Below, in pieces: positions 28,101 to 35,277 of a stretch of 64,000 bases of DNA. The stretch covers positions 1,054,001 through 1,118,000 of the forward strand of contig JAYJMM010000117.1 of the NCBI GenBank assembly GCA_037349105.1, given 5' to 3'. How positions within the stretch are numbered: position 1 is the first letter of the stretch; every line of letters begins with the position of its first letter. The notes beneath the pieces are model-generated. The model searched no databases and had not been told where the DNA came from. It saw only the letters and a program-made list of their open reading frames with translations. The stretch is from Limnomonas spitsbergensis. Its lineage: Eukaryota; Chlorophyta; Chlorophyceae; Chlamydomonadales. Both the position numbers and the translations under genes were made by a program.

Positions 28101-31100
28101 CAATGCACTCCAGGCCTGTTGGGTTTCAACGCACTCCTGGCCTGTTGGGTTTCAATGCACTCCTGGCCTGTTGGGTTTCAATGCACTCCTGGCCTGTTGG
28201 GTTTCAATGCACTCAGGCCTGTTGGGTTTCAATGCACTCCAGGCCTGTTGGGTTTCAATGCACTCCTGGCCTGTTGGGTTTCAATGCACTCCTGGCCTGT
28301 TGGGTTTCAATGCACTCCTGGCCTGTTGGGTTTCAATGCACTCCTGGCCTGTTGGGTTTCAATGCACTCCTGGCCTGTTGGGTTTCAATGCACTCAGGCC
28401 TGTTGGGTTTCAATGCACTCCTGGCCTGTTGGGTTTCAATGCACTCCTGGCCTGTTGGGTTTCAATGCACTCCTGGCCTGTTGGGTTACAATGCACTCCT
28501 GGCCTGTTGGGTTTCAATGCACCCCTGGCCTGTTGGGTTTCAATGCACTCCTGGCCTGTTGGGTTTCAATGCACTCCTGGCATGTTGGGTTTCAATGCAC
28601 TCCTGGCCTGTTGGGTTTCAATGCACTCCTGGCCTGCTGGGTTTCAATGCACTCCTGGCCTGTTGGGTTTCAATGCACTCCTGGCCTGTTGGGTTTCAAT
28701 GCACTCCTGGCCTGTTGGGTTTCAATGCACTCCTGGCCTGTTGGGTTTCAACGCACTCCTGGCCTGTTGGGTTTCAATGCACTCCTGGCCTGTTGGGTTT
28801 CAATGCACTCCTGGCCTGTTGGGTTTCAATGCACTCCTGGCCTGCTGGGTTTCAATGCACTCCTGGCCTGTTGGGTTGCAAAGCACTCCTGGCCTGTTGG
28901 GTTTCAATGCACTCCAGGCCTGTTGGGTTTCAATGCACTCCTGGCCTGTTGGGTTTCAATGCACTCCTGGCCTGTTGGGTTTCAATGCACTCCTGGCCTG
29001 TTGGGTTTCAATGCACTCCTGGCCTGTTGGGTTTCAATGCACTCCTGGCCTGTTGGGTTTCAATGCACTCCTGGCCTGTTGGGTTTCAACGCACTCCTGG
29101 CCTGCTGGGTTTCAATGCACTCCTGGCCTGTTGGGTTTCAAAGCACTCCTGGCCTGTTGGGTTTCAATGCACTCCTGGCCTGTTGGGTTTCAATGCACTC
29201 AGGCCTGTTGGGTTTCAATGCACTCCAGGCCTGTTGGGTTTCAATGCACTCCTGGCCTGTTGGGTTTCAATGCACTCCTGGCCTGTTGGGTTTCAATGCA
29301 CTCCTGGCCTGTTGGGTTTCAATGCACTCCTGGCCTGTTGGGTTTCAATGCACTCCTGGCCTGTTGGGTTTCAATGCACTCCTGGCCTGTTGGGTTTCAA
29401 TGCACTCAGGCCTGTTGGGTTTCAATGCACTCCTGGCCTGTTGGGTTTCAATGCACTCCAGACCTGTTGGGTTTCAATGCACTCCTGGCCTGTTGGGTTT
29501 CAATGCACTCCTGGCCTGTTGGGTTTCAATGCAATCCTGGCCTGTTGGGTTTCAATGCACTCCTGGCCTGTTGGGTTTCAATGCACTCCTGGCCTGTTGG
29601 GTTTCAATGCACTCCTGGCCTGTTGGGTTTCAATGCACTCCTGGCCTGCTGGGTTTCAATGCACTCCTGGCCTGTTGGGTTTCAATGCACTCCTGGCCTG
29701 TTGGGTTTCAATGCACTCCTGGCCTGTTGGGTTTCAATGCACTCCTGGCCTGTTGGGTTTCAACGCACTCCTGGCCTGTTGGGTTTCAATGCACTCCTGG
29801 CCTGTTGGGTTTCAATGCACTCCTGGCCTGTTGGGTTTCAATGCACTCCTGGCCTGCTGGGTTTCAATGCACTCCTGGCCTGTTGGGTTTCAAAGCACTC
29901 CTGGCCTGTTGGGTTTCAATGCACTCCAGGCCTGTTGGGTTTCAATGCACTCCTGGCCTGTTGGGTTTCAATGCACTCCTGGCCTGTTGGGTTTCAATGC
30001 ACTCCTGGCCTGTTGGGTTTCAATGCACTCCTGGCCTGTTGGGTTTCAATGCACTCCTGGCCTGTTGGGTTTCAATGCACTCCTGGCCTGTTGGGTTTCA
30101 ATGCACTCCTGGCCTGTTGGGTTTTAATGCACTCCAGGCCTGTTGGGTTTCAATGCACTCCAGGCCTGTTGGGTTTCAACGCACTCCTGGCTTGTTGGGT
30201 TTCAATGCACTCCTGGCCTGTTGGGTTTCAATGCACTCCTGGCCTGTTGGGTTTCAATGCACTCCTGGCCTGTTGGGTTTCAATGCACTCCTGGCCTGTT
30301 GGGTTTCAATGCACTCCAGGCCTGTTGAGTTTCAATGCACTCCAGGCCTGTTGGGTTTCAATGCACTCCTGGCCTGTTGGGTTTCAATGCACTCCTGGCC
30401 TGTTGGGTTTCGATGCACTCCTGGCCTGTTGGGTTTCAATGCACTCCTGGCCTGTTGGGTTTCAATGCACTCCAGGCCTGTTGGGTTTCAATGCACTCCT
30501 GGCCTGTTGGGTTTCAATGCACTCCTGGCCTGTTGGGTTTCAATGCACTCCTGGCCTGTTGGGTTTCAACGCACTCCTGGCCTGTTGGGTTTCAATGCAC
30601 TCCTGGCCTGTTGGGTTTCAATGCACTCCTGGCCTGTTGGGTTTCAATGCACTCCTGGCCTGTTGGGTTTCAATGCACTCCAGGCCTGTTGGGTTTCAAT
30701 GCACTCCTGGCCCGTTGGGTTTCAATGCACTCCTGGCCTGTTGGGTTTCAACGCACTCCTGGCCTGTTGGGTTTCAATGCACTCCTTGCCTGTTGGGTTT
30801 CAATGCACTCCTGGCCTGTTGGGTTTCAATGCACTCAGGCCTGTTGGGTTTCAATGCACTCCAGGCCTGTTGGGTTTCAATGCACTCCTGGCCTGTTGGG
30901 TTTCAATGCACTCAGGCCTGTTGGGTTTCAATGCACTCCTGGCCTGTTGGGTTTCAACGCACTCCTGGCCTGTTGGGTTTCAATGCACTCCAGGCCTGTT
31001 GGGTTTCAATGCACTCCTGGCCTGTTGGGTTTCAATGCACTTCTGGCCTGTTGGGTTTCAACGCACTCCTGGCCTGTTGGGTTTCAATGCACTCCTGGCC

Positions 31101-33392
31101 TGTTGGGTTTCAATGCACTCCTAGCCTGTTGGGTTTCAATGCACTCCTGGCCTGTTGGGTTTCAATGCACTCCTGGCCTGTTGGGTTTCAACGCACTCCT
31201 GGCTTGTTGGGTTTCAATGCACTCCTGGCCTGTTGGGTTTCAATGCACTCCTAGCCTGTTGGGTTTCAATGCACTCCTGGCCCGTTGGGTTTCAATGCAC
31301 TCCTGGCCTGTTGGGTTTCAACGCACTCCTGGCCTGTTGGGTTTCAATGCACTCCTTGCCTGTTGGGTTTCAATGCACTCCTGGCCTGTTGGGTTTCAAT
31401 GCACTCAGGCCTGTTGGGTTTCAATGCACTCCAGGCCTGTTGGGTTTCAATGCACTCCTGGCCTGTTGGGTTTCAATGCACTCCAGGCCTGTTGGGTTTC
31501 AATGCACTCCTGGCCTGTTGGGTTTCAACGCACTCCTGGCCTGTTGGGTTTCAATGCACTCCAGGCCTGTTGGGTTTCAATGCACTCCTGGCCTGTTGGG
31601 TTTCAATGCACTCAGGCCTGTTGGGTTTCAATGCACTCCAGGCCTGTTGGGTTTCAATGCACTCCTGGCCCGCTGGGTTTTAACGCACTCCTAGAGCACC
31701 AACTGTTGAACGCCCAGCTGTCGAGGCTTTTGAGCAGGGTCCAGATATGTGACGTCATCAACCAAGGGTTCATGAGCTTGGGGTTTATGGGGCTGCCATG
31801 TGCACAAAGCATCTCGTGCGTGATATGCAGCGCGCGCAGGGGCGCCCCCCTTGATGGCTTGCCCAGCTCTATGTTGGCTTACCCATCACTGATACTTAGG
31901 CTTCAATTCAGCAACAGCGACACCTTGGAAAACCTGGTGCAGACAGCCATGCTATTTGGGCCACCGGCTGTAGCACCGGCTGTAGCACCGGCTGTAGCAC
32001 CGGCTGTAGCATGGGATGTAGCACCGGCTGTAGCACCGGCTGTAGCACCGGCCTCATGTCCAACCTCCCCTCCCCCCACCAGTGAGAGAATAACTGACTG
32101 AGGAAACACTCCTCCCCTCCCCTCCCCTCCCCTCCCCTCCCCTCCCCTCCCAACCCCAACCCTCTACCACTGCCCCCCCACTCCTCCCCATTCCTCCCCC
32201 TCTGCTGTCCCCCCACTCCTTGCCCCCACTCCGCCCTGCTGCTCATCCCCTCCGATCAGCTGCTCACCCGCTGCTGCTGCTGTTACTGTTGTTGCAGATT
32301 GAGGCCCTGCGGCCGATAGATGCGGGGATCCTGACCGAGCGCAGGTCGCTGCGGCCGTTCGGCCTGCTGGGTGGAGGGTCCGCACTGCCCGGGGTGAACC
32401 TGTTGGTCCGCAGCTCGGGCAGGATCGTCAATTTGGGTGAGCCGCTCCTACGGCGCCCGAGCACTGCTCTCGCTCAGACGCTCATTGCTGATAAATGTGC
32501 ACATTTACTGGTATTTATGTCATTAAATATTCAATAAACACCAGTAAATACGAAGTTAATTCTTTGGGTCCATACCAGTCATGAATTCTCTATTTTAAAC
32601 AGAGTGCGATTGGGCAGAGTCACTGACCCCAGCCCGTGATGGTCCAGGCTGCGCATGGTAGCTAAAATTGAGCTTAGCCATCCCCTACCAGCCCCACGCG
32701 GTTGAGCGTTCAGCAGGGCCCAGCAGGTATGCACCGTTCTAAACCCTCCCTCCCTCTTGATCTAGATCTCAAACCTAGCCCGTGATGTGTGTTGGGCTGA
32801 CTCGGGATATCTTCTTGGCGATGCAACAGTCCTGGAGTGCCTGAGGAGCTCTTCCCCCTCCACTCATTAGACCTGAACCCTAGACAATGAAACCTGAAAC
32901 CTGAACCCCTGCTCCACCCCTCCCCTGCCTAGCCTGGAACCCTAGACCCTAACCCTCTGGCACCCTGCTCTGCGCCCTCCATCCGATGGTCCTGAACCCT
33001 AGACCCTTCAGCTCATAACCCCGGACTCTTAAATCCTGGACCCTGAAGTTCTGAATCCTGGACCCTTCAGTCCGAGATCCTAGACCATTGAGTTTGTAGC
33101 CCTAGACCCTTAAGTTCTAAAGCCTTCAGTCTGTAACCCTATACCCTGAAATTCTGAACCCTGGACCCTGCTCTGTCCAGGCGGGAAGGCGACCGTGAAG
33201 ATGGATGCTGGAGACAGGCTGCGCATCCTGACACCGGGAGGCGGGGGCTTTGGAGCGCCCGGGTCCGAGGAGGAGGCCGAGGCCGCGGCGGCGGGCGCCA
33301 AGCGCAGGCGCCTGGCGGGCGGCACCGGGGCCGATGCAGGCTCGGAGAAGGGCAGCGTGCTGGAGTACCGCAGGCGCCAGGAGACGGCGTGA
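1694..33392 (+). CDS. OPLAH: 5-oxoprolinase (ATP-hydrolysing), C-terminal 16 exons; 5' part outside window
   Basis: Cleaves 5-oxo-L-proline to glutamate with ATP in the glutathione (gamma-glutamyl) cycle; expected cytosolic. Exons: 1694-1779, 3821-3938, 4766-4910, 6067-6190, 8782-8912, 9097-9250, 10084-10194, 10954-11025, 12262-12336, 12607-12727, 20146-20249, 22389-22538, 23650-23807, 25205-25292, 32298-32436, 33181-33392 (TGA 33390-33392). Every intron phase matches its neighbour, giving about 661 residues, close to the equivalent part of animal enzymes. Exons 1-2 encode the end of the hydantoinase-A half ([15 protein letters not shown], then [18 protein letters not shown]). Exon 3 starts the hydantoinase-B half ([20 protein letters not shown]). 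Later family blocks are [97 protein letters not shown] and TPGGGGFG. Each residue block appears once in frame, so no active-site break is seen in this part. The gene is odd for its 31.7 kb of mostly satellite-filled introns and for repeated copies of its exon edges. The upstream exons lie before base 1. Confidence 0.95.
1853..2376 (+). repeat. Tandem decayed copies of oxoprolinase exon-1 end plus donor
   Basis: The segment TACTTTGAGGTGGGGGGGCG through CATGAG|GTGGGG of the first recognised exon (1694-1779) recurs after the exon. Copy 1853-1919 has a deletion and an in-frame TAA. Copy 1995-2070 has a one-base frameshift. Only the donor end (CGCCATGAG|GTGGGG) remains at 2201-2245 and 2347-2376. 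Each copy is followed by the same intron text (CAGCCAGCGGG.., then TTTTCAG). The first copy is chosen as the real exon because only it is open and in phase with exon 3821-3938. A six-fold GATATGTCA run lies inside at 1946-1993. Confidence 0.85.
2537..3665 (+). repeat. 27-bp minisatellite, ~42 copies
   Basis: Unit ATGTTTCAGGTGCTTGAG followed by GCATGTCAG, tandem and nearly perfect, with rare T/G (TTTCAG to TGTCAG) and G/A variants. The unit is 9 codons long and has no stop in two plus frames and one minus frame, so it produces long cryptic open frames (repeating MFQVLEACQ). It lies inside the phase-0 intron between oxoprolinase exons 1 and 2, so it is not read as coding. Each unit contains both an acceptor-like TTTCAG and a donor-like CAG|GTG. 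Confidence 0.95.
3744..3806 (+). repeat. 12-bp repeat (CCTCCCACACAT), ~5 copies
   Basis: A short pyrimidine-rich array, CCTCCCACACAT or CCTCCCACACAC, directly upstream of the acceptor of oxoprolinase exon 3821-3938. It probably serves as the polypyrimidine tract. Confidence 0.85.
3939..4765 (+). other. Intron 2 of the oxoprolinase gene
   Basis: No exon seen. It contains a short 15-bp run of AGGAGTTCAAATAGG type (about 4505-4570) and a decayed AACCCTTGAATA / GTTCAAAACCCT tract at 4615-4710. The donor GTATGT and acceptor TTCAG are intact. Confidence 0.6.
4911..5400 (+). repeat. G-rich intron start with two copies of exon-3 end plus donor
   Basis: The end of exon 4766-4910 (ATGGGGCGTACCCTTCAGCG to AATAAG|GTGGGG) is copied at 5024-5062 (ATGGGGCATACCCTGCAGCG..AGAAG|GTGAGG) and, more decayed, at 5321-5362 (CAGATGCGACGCACCCTGCC..|GTGAGG). 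The sequence between them is very G-rich (runs of 8-16 G) with a GT dinucleotide run near 4983-5001. Confidence 0.8.
5520..6066 (+). repeat. C/T-rich tract at intron end
   Basis: About 540 bases are almost purely pyrimidine (CCCCTC, CCCCCAT, TCGCCCCC). They lead into the acceptor TTGTCAG of exon 6067-6190. The tract is complementary in composition to the G-rich start of the same intron (4911-5400). Just before it, at about 5455-5500, is a short AGTATGAAGTA array. The long proline/serine-rich open frames here are composition artefacts. Confidence 0.8.
6251..6397 (+). repeat. Two tandem copies of exon-4 end plus donor (~102-bp period)
   Basis: The last ~42 bases of exon 6067-6190 (ACCTGGGGGCCATGAGCG to GTACCAG|GTACGTGT) and the following ~60 intron bases (TTTTTAATGGCTCAGCAGCC then CAGCTACACTTCAGC) are duplicated at 6259-6300, nearly perfectly, and again at 6354-6397. 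All three junctions keep CAG|GTACGT. Exon use is assigned to the first because it continues the upstream reading frame. Confidence 0.9.
6398..6853 (+). repeat. CAGCTACACTT-rich intron repeats
   Basis: Clusters of CAGCTACACTTCAGC at 6400-6535, 6670-6730 and 6800-6840. The block GCATGACGCGGTGTTTCCTG to GGCTTAGCCACC (6737-6815) recurs at 7616-7690, on the other side of the inverted-repeat element at 6854-7463. No exon is seen. Confidence 0.6.
6854..7463. mobile_element. ~610-bp inverted-repeat (foldback) element in intron
   Basis: The left end CGACTTCTCCCGTACCAAAT.. (6854-6886) is the near-perfect reverse complement of the right end at 7431-7463 (..ATTTGGTACGGCAGAAGTCG). A second, inner inverted repeat pairs GGAAGCATCCTTTCGCG (7173 on) and CCCGGAGACTAA with their complements ending near 7410 (CTTAGTCTCCGGGG..AGGATGCCTC). 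No transposase frame is present. The element sits inside CAGCTACACTT-type intron repeats. It is probably a non-autonomous DNA element; no clear target duplication was identified. Confidence 0.6.
7731..7890 (-). repeat. Dispersed family A copy (GGCCA..CTGCTG type)
   Basis: Read on the minus strand it runs CTTCAGCTACAATTCAGCTA, then CTGCTGTTTGGAATATTGGC, then CGATGTTTGGTCCCAATTGG. It matches copies at 13965-14130 (minus) and at 25325-25470, 51985-52155 and 56862-57025 (plus). No open frame. Confidence 0.5.
8160..8330 (+). repeat. AT-rich ~40-bp tandem repeat, ~4 copies
   Basis: Units of ATACCCTTTCGTGTGTGTTT plus AAATCATAATATTAT in the intron between oxoprolinase exons 4 and 5. No coding signal. 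Confidence 0.8.
8415..8609. mobile_element. ~195-bp MITE-like element, family shared with 38334-39094
   Basis: The left end ACCCTATATTTGATTTGCC then TTCGCTCGGG and the right end TATGAGGGAAGACAAAGCTA.. are imperfect inverted repeats. Both ends, and the GATCCCTCAACCCCAAACAA segment near the right end, match the longer element at 38334-39094. No open frame of interest. Confidence 0.5.
8660..9004 (+). repeat. Copies of both edges of oxoprolinase exon 5
   Basis: Upstream, 8660-8702 repeats the acceptor and exon start (CTGCAG|GTGCGTCACTACCA), but then reads CTGTCTCATTC instead of the exon. Downstream, 8969-9004 repeats the exon end (CCCGACATCACGGCTATCAC..GTGTTCAG), followed by GGGTTGACC, as does the real junction's neighbourhood. 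The real exon 8782-8912 lies between them and is the only copy encoding the full [12 protein letters not shown] block. Confidence 0.85.
9251..9800 (+). repeat. Three copies of exon-6 end plus donor in G-rich intron start
   Basis: The exon 9097-9250 end (GTGTCCTTTAAGATCGTTAA..GAATTCCAG|GTGAGG) recurs at 9352-9413, 9459-9504 and 9602-9650, with increasing substitutions. The third gains an in-frame TAG. Donors stay CAG|GTGAGG in two copies and become CAG|GTACTG in the last. The sequence between copies is a GGGGAGG purine tract. Confidence 0.9.
10500..10690 (+). repeat. Telomere-like CCCTGAA/CCCTAAA tract
   Basis: A degenerate 7-8-bp tract (ACCCTGGACCCTGGACCCC, CCTGAACCC, CCCTAAACCC) in the intron between exons 7 and 8. 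The same kind of text recurs at 23160-23640, 32870-33175, 42410-42700 and 53815-53900, and in inverted orientation near 22555-22740 and 36600-36900. It resembles decayed interstitial telomeric repeats. Confidence 0.6.
10787..10818 (+). repeat. Decayed copy of exon-8 start
   Basis: AAAAAG|GTCGACGCCAACACG resembles the real acceptor and exon start at 10954 (GCGCAG|GTCGCTGCCAACACG), followed in both by GGC..ACAG/ACCAGC. It lacks the rest of the exon, so exon 10954-11025 is used. Confidence 0.65.
11026..12261 (+). other. Intron 8 of the oxoprolinase gene
   Basis: No coding exon seen. It contains short CCCTAAA-like runs (11690-11735) and AATTCAAATTCAAATC runs near 12030 and 12155-12200. Confidence 0.55.
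12337..12480 (+). repeat. ~32-bp repeat of exon-9 end plus donor, ~5 junction copies
   Basis: The end of exon 12262-12336 (CTTCTCACACAAGCAG|GTGTGA) is followed by copies CTTCTCAACGAAGCAG|GTGTGA, CTTCTCACTCAAACAG|GTGTGA, ATTCTTACTGAAGCAG|GTGTGA and ATTCTCACTCAAACAG|GTGTGA, spaced about 32 bases apart. The donor is unchanged in every copy while the exon part drifts. Confidence 0.9.
12835..13270 (+). repeat. Decayed copies of exon-10 end plus donor (~90-bp period)
   Basis: The exon 12607-12727 end encodes [12 protein letters not shown] and reads GACGGCTCAGCCATTTTCGA..GGGACAG|GTGAGAGG. Related segments lie near 12835, 12925-12965, 13018-13070, 13112-13160 and 13196-13250, each with a TTTGACTTTGAGGGA-like core, then GGTGAGAGGCTG and GAGCACTTCAAACAAAA-like intron text. 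Confidence 0.8.
13286..13640 (+). repeat. 18-bp minisatellite derived from exon 10, ~19 copies
   Basis: Unit GACGGCTTGGCCACCTTT, nearly perfect (some GATGGC). It is the same length and reading as the exon-10 segment GACGGCTCAGCCATTTTC: DGLATF in the array against DGSAIF in the exon. Intermediate forms lie on both sides (GACGGCTCGGCCGTATTT near 13020; GACAGCTCGGCCGTCTTT near 13710). The array ends in GACTATGAGGAGACGGGTGG, an exon-end/donor-like copy. Long open frames across it are repeat artefacts. Confidence 0.9.
13700..13862 (+). repeat. Copy of exon-10 end followed by copy of exon-11 start
   Basis: 13708-13795 resembles the exon-10 end (GGACAGCTCGGCCGTCTTTG..GAGGGGACGG|GTGAGAGG). 13814-13862 resembles the acceptor and start of exon 11 (CTCTGCCAG|GTCAGGAAGTG, TATGGCAATACCAATGCC). 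The true exon 11 starts at 20146, 6.3 kb downstream, with GCCAG|GTCATGAAGTGTACG. Confidence 0.85.
13965..14130 (-). repeat. Dispersed family A copy
   Basis: On the minus strand: CTTCAGCTACAATTCAGCCA, then CTGCTGCTTGGGCCACCGG, then GGTCAAGGTTTAGTCCCCAT. Matches the family-A copies at 7731-7890, 25325-25470, 51985-52155 and 56862-57025. Confidence 0.6.
14190..19971 (+). repeat. 11-bp satellite, ~525 copies (AAGGCAATATY)
   Basis: Tandem AAGGCAATATT and AAGGCAATATC units fill 5.8 kb of oxoprolinase intron 10, with rare variants (AAGGCAATACC, AGGCAATATTGAGG, ATCGAGG, a 10-bp TTAGGCAATA unit). T and C variants occur in runs. Marker variants repeat 636-647 bp apart (about 15317/15953, 15536/16172, 15101/15748), showing higher-order duplication. 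The array lies between two copies of the exon-11 start, which contain GGCAATACCAA or GGCAATACTAA, one or two bases different from the consensus unit. Confidence 0.97.
20029..20076 (+). repeat. Second decayed copy of exon-11 start
   Basis: AAGTCACAAAGTATATGGCG then ATACTAATGCCCTGCCCACC. It resembles exon 11 at 20146 but has lost the acceptor context and frame. It is followed by a C-rich stretch leading to the true acceptor. Confidence 0.75.
20250..20900 (+). repeat. Copies of exon-11 end plus donor in purine tract
   Basis: ATGGTCACTCGGGATATCCC..CAATCAG|GTGAGAGGAGG at the real donor (20250) recurs at 20340-20380 and 20460-20500, nearly unchanged, with donor CAG|GTGAGAGGAGG. The rest, to about 20900, is GGGAGG/GGAGGA purine text. 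Confidence 0.9.
21360..22388 (+). repeat. ~1-kb C/A-rich tract before exon 12, with copies of its start
   Basis: Almost entirely CCACCCACTCA and CACACA text, ending in CCCTGCAG|GGCTGCCTGGCC of exon 12. Decayed copies of that start lie at 21413-21447 (GCACAGGGCTACCTGGTCCC) and 21597-21630 (CTGCAAGGCTGCATCACC). The Pro/Thr/His-rich long open frames are composition artefacts. Confidence 0.8.
22539..22745 (+). repeat. Exon-12 end copy and GGGTTTAGG tract
   Basis: GGCAGCGGCCTCACAG|GAGC at 22626-22655 copies the end of exon 22389-22538 (GGCAGCGGCCTCACAG|GTGC); the donor GT has become GA. It is surrounded by GTTAGGGTGAATGGTTTAGG telomere-like repeats. Confidence 0.75.
22973..23040 (+). repeat. Isolated units of the 21-bp repeat found at 35278-35860
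   Basis: GTGCATGGGGGCATCTTCTG and GTGCATGGAGACATCTTCTG match the unit of the array 12 kb away. Only two or three imperfect units are present. Confidence 0.7.
23160..23640 (+). repeat. CCCTNAA-type tract with copy of exon-13 start
   Basis: Degenerate AAGCCCTCAACTG, AACCCTGATCCC text. At 23515-23555 CTGTGACAG|GGCTGCATGA..ACGTTTGAG copies the acceptor and first ~30 bases of exon 23650-23807, then diverges. The real exon continues into [14 protein letters not shown]. Confidence 0.8.
24055..25165 (+). repeat. Trinucleotide-based array (TACCAC, CTGCTA, CTGTTG)
   Basis: 24055-24420 is TACCACTACCACTATCATTA type with GCTACTGC. 24485-25165 is GCTGCTACTGCTACTGTTGC type, grading to GCTGCTGTT. It lies in the intron between exons 13 and 14 and ends close to the TTGTTGTTGTTTTACAG acceptor. 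Runs of Leu, Ala, Cys or Tyr/His in the six frames are artefacts. Confidence 0.9.
25325..25470 (+). repeat. Dispersed family A copy
   Basis: CGGCTACAAATCAGCTACAA, then GCGGCCAGCCATGCTGCTTG, then GGCCATAGGCCGGTCCAGG and TTTGGTCTTGATC. It is the clearest complete member of family A and is located just after the donor of oxoprolinase exon 14. Confidence 0.65.
25690..31695 (+). repeat. 26-bp satellite, ~230 copies
   Basis: Unit CTGGCCTGTTGGGTTTCAAT plus GCACTC, tandem over 6.0 kb in the intron between oxoprolinase exons 14 and 15. Variants: CCAGGCCTG, CTGGCCTGCTGGG, CAACGCACTC and 3-bp-shorter units (GCACTCAGGCC). The unit has no stop in any plus frame, so frames of over 1000 codons (repeating [17 protein letters not shown]) run through it; on the minus strand TGA occurs in each unit. 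There is no unique spacer, so it is not a CRISPR. Confidence 0.97.
31935..32060 (+). repeat. Family A fragment expanded into 12-bp repeat
   Basis: CAGCCATGCTATTTGGGCC then ACCGGCTGTAGC repeated about 7 times. The first part matches the core of dispersed family A (GCCATGCTGCTTGGGCC). The next 12 bases of that core have become a short tandem array. Confidence 0.7.
32105..32155 (+). repeat. (CTCCC)n run
   Basis: About nine CTCCC units followed by C-rich text up to the TGTTGTTGCAG acceptor of exon 32298-32436. Confidence 0.85.
32437..33180 (+). repeat. Last oxoprolinase intron with telomere-like tract
   Basis: From 32870 to 33175 the sequence is degenerate CCTGAACCCTAGACCC text running into the acceptor CTGTCCAG. 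At 32713-32745 GGGCCCAGCAGGTATGCACC belongs to a short dispersed motif also present at 48935 and 63089. Confidence 0.6.
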
Positions 33393-35277
33393 TGCGGCGG
33401 GATGAGTCGGAGGATCGACAGTTGCAGGCTATGAGGTTTGCGCACTCTGTTGGGCGCCTAAAAAGGCGTATGGGACTGGTGCCAGCGAACCACTTTGAGG
33501 CAAACGCTAAGGGGGGGGTGAATTTAATTATCGGGTTTGAGGTGGCCTGTGCAATTGGGGGCGTGGCAGATGCCAAAATGTGCAAAGAGTAGCAAGGTGG
33601 CCCCCTAGCAGTACCTTGATCCTCTGTCCTGCGTCTGTGCTCCGTGCAAGGCAATTACCACGTTGAGGACGCCGATTGCGAGCGACAGGATCTGGCTGTG
33701 CGCCTCCCTTGTTTCATCATCGCGCTCTAGGATCATGTCGCAATATGGGGAAATACTGCGACACCTTGTGCAGCTTGGACGGCAGGCCGACACGCATCGA
33801 ACCAGCCATGACCAGGGACAGGCGGAAGGAGGGACGAGTGAGGGGCTACAGGCCTGTGTCTAGAGCCGTCACTGCTGGCCTGGCTGAATCAGATATGCCA
33901 ACCGGGCTGCACTTGCAGATCCCCTGTGTTTGGGGCGTGTGCATGGGGTAGGTATGTGAGGCAGGCGGAAGGCAGGATGAGTAGCTGGAGGTGGTAAGAA
34001 GAGCCATCAAGTACTGCTCCTGCTTGCCCGACAAGCTACCGTATGTTGGGGCGTTGATTTCCCTTTTTTTCTCAAGCTGGGCTGAATGATCAGTGGGCTG
34101 GAGGAAGAGGTGATGCAGCCTGCTAGACAGCGGTGGCCGTTGGGAAGGAGGTTCAAATGCTTGGCTGGCAGACGGTAGTGGCCAGGGGTAGTGGCTCATC
34201 ATGGACCCCCCCCCCTCGTGGATGCTCTCGTTGCTTCCCTAGTGCTCTTACGTGTAAAGGCCTATGCTCTGATCTGGCCTGAGGGTGATGGATATCAGTG
34301 AGCGATACCGGTACACATCCACCCAAACACGAAGTCAGTTGTGCAGGCAGGAGCAGGAGCTGACAGCAGGGCTCACGATTGGGTAGATGCAGTTTCAAGA
34401 TGTACATCTCTCTTTATACAGAAGGAGCTAGTCGGATGATCAGAAAGTGCCTCAAGGCAGACGCTCCTGTGATTCGAGCCGAGCCCCGGTAGTATAATCT
34501 GCGATGTGTAGATCTGCCCCTCCTGCAGACACTGGACGACATCATATGAAATGATAGAAATACCGTTTGCGCTTGGTAATTTGTGCGTGGTTGAGTGAAA
34601 AGCACGGCCCAACTAAGTAGCAACTGCCAAAAAATCAACTTCCAAACCAACAGCGGGAACTTAATCCCGAAGAGCGATAAGCCAATCACGTTTCATCAAT
34701 GATTCAATAAACAAAGGCAGAGGGTGGTAATTTTTCCTCATGAATCCATGCGCAGGTCCTTCTGAGCCCCTCCTGGCGCCGCGAATCCCGCTCAGCGCGT
34801 GAAAACTATATACGTACCGTGATACCGCCACCCTTTCCCTACAGCATAAACTTCCAGATCTCTTGAGTCTCGACTTCAGTTGCAATTTCCACGAGGGGTT
34901 TCCACGAGGGGTTTCCCCACCCGGGATTTTCCACCTGTTTGCCCACACCCAGTGACGTCCTACCAAACTGACATTAAAGTACCCGGCGCCTCCACCTCGA
35001 TTTTCCAAACCTCATTGGGAAGGCTTGCTGAACTGCAAGCACCGGAGTCTAGGCCCATGCCCCTCCCAGTTGGCTCCTCCCAGAAGACATGCCCCCTCCC
35101 ACCTCACAGACCCATGCAAGGGCACCAGCAGCCCAGAAGGCCGATGCATACAGCCCTCATCTCAGGTAACAGTTCCTGTTGGTCAGTTCGCACAAATGAA
35201 GACAATAAGACATCCATGCTTGCGGTACAGTCATGCATAATGTCCGAGGGACATACAAAATAGTTCACTAACTAGGG
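33393..35277. other. Intergenic region after 5-oxoprolinase
   Basis: Downstream of the TGA at 33390-33392 no further coding region is supported. Short open frames on both strands show no family resemblance or splice support. A TGTAA motif at 34253-34257, the usual green-algal poly(A) signal, is a possible but distant 3' end (about 860 bases after the stop). Confidence 0.5.
34253..34257 (+). terminator. Possible TGTAA poly(A) signal of 5-oxoprolinase
   Basis: First TGTAA noticed downstream of the stop codon. Assignment rests on the motif alone. Confidence 0.2.

Noticed and set aside
25690..31695. CRISPR-like array
   Set aside because: Head-to-tail repeats without unique spacers, in an intron-rich eukaryotic gene.
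25703..32101. Open frames of over 1000 codons (repeating [17 protein letters not shown])
   Set aside because: They come from a stop-free 26-bp satellite inside an oxoprolinase intron; all three plus frames are equally open and there is no unique sequence.
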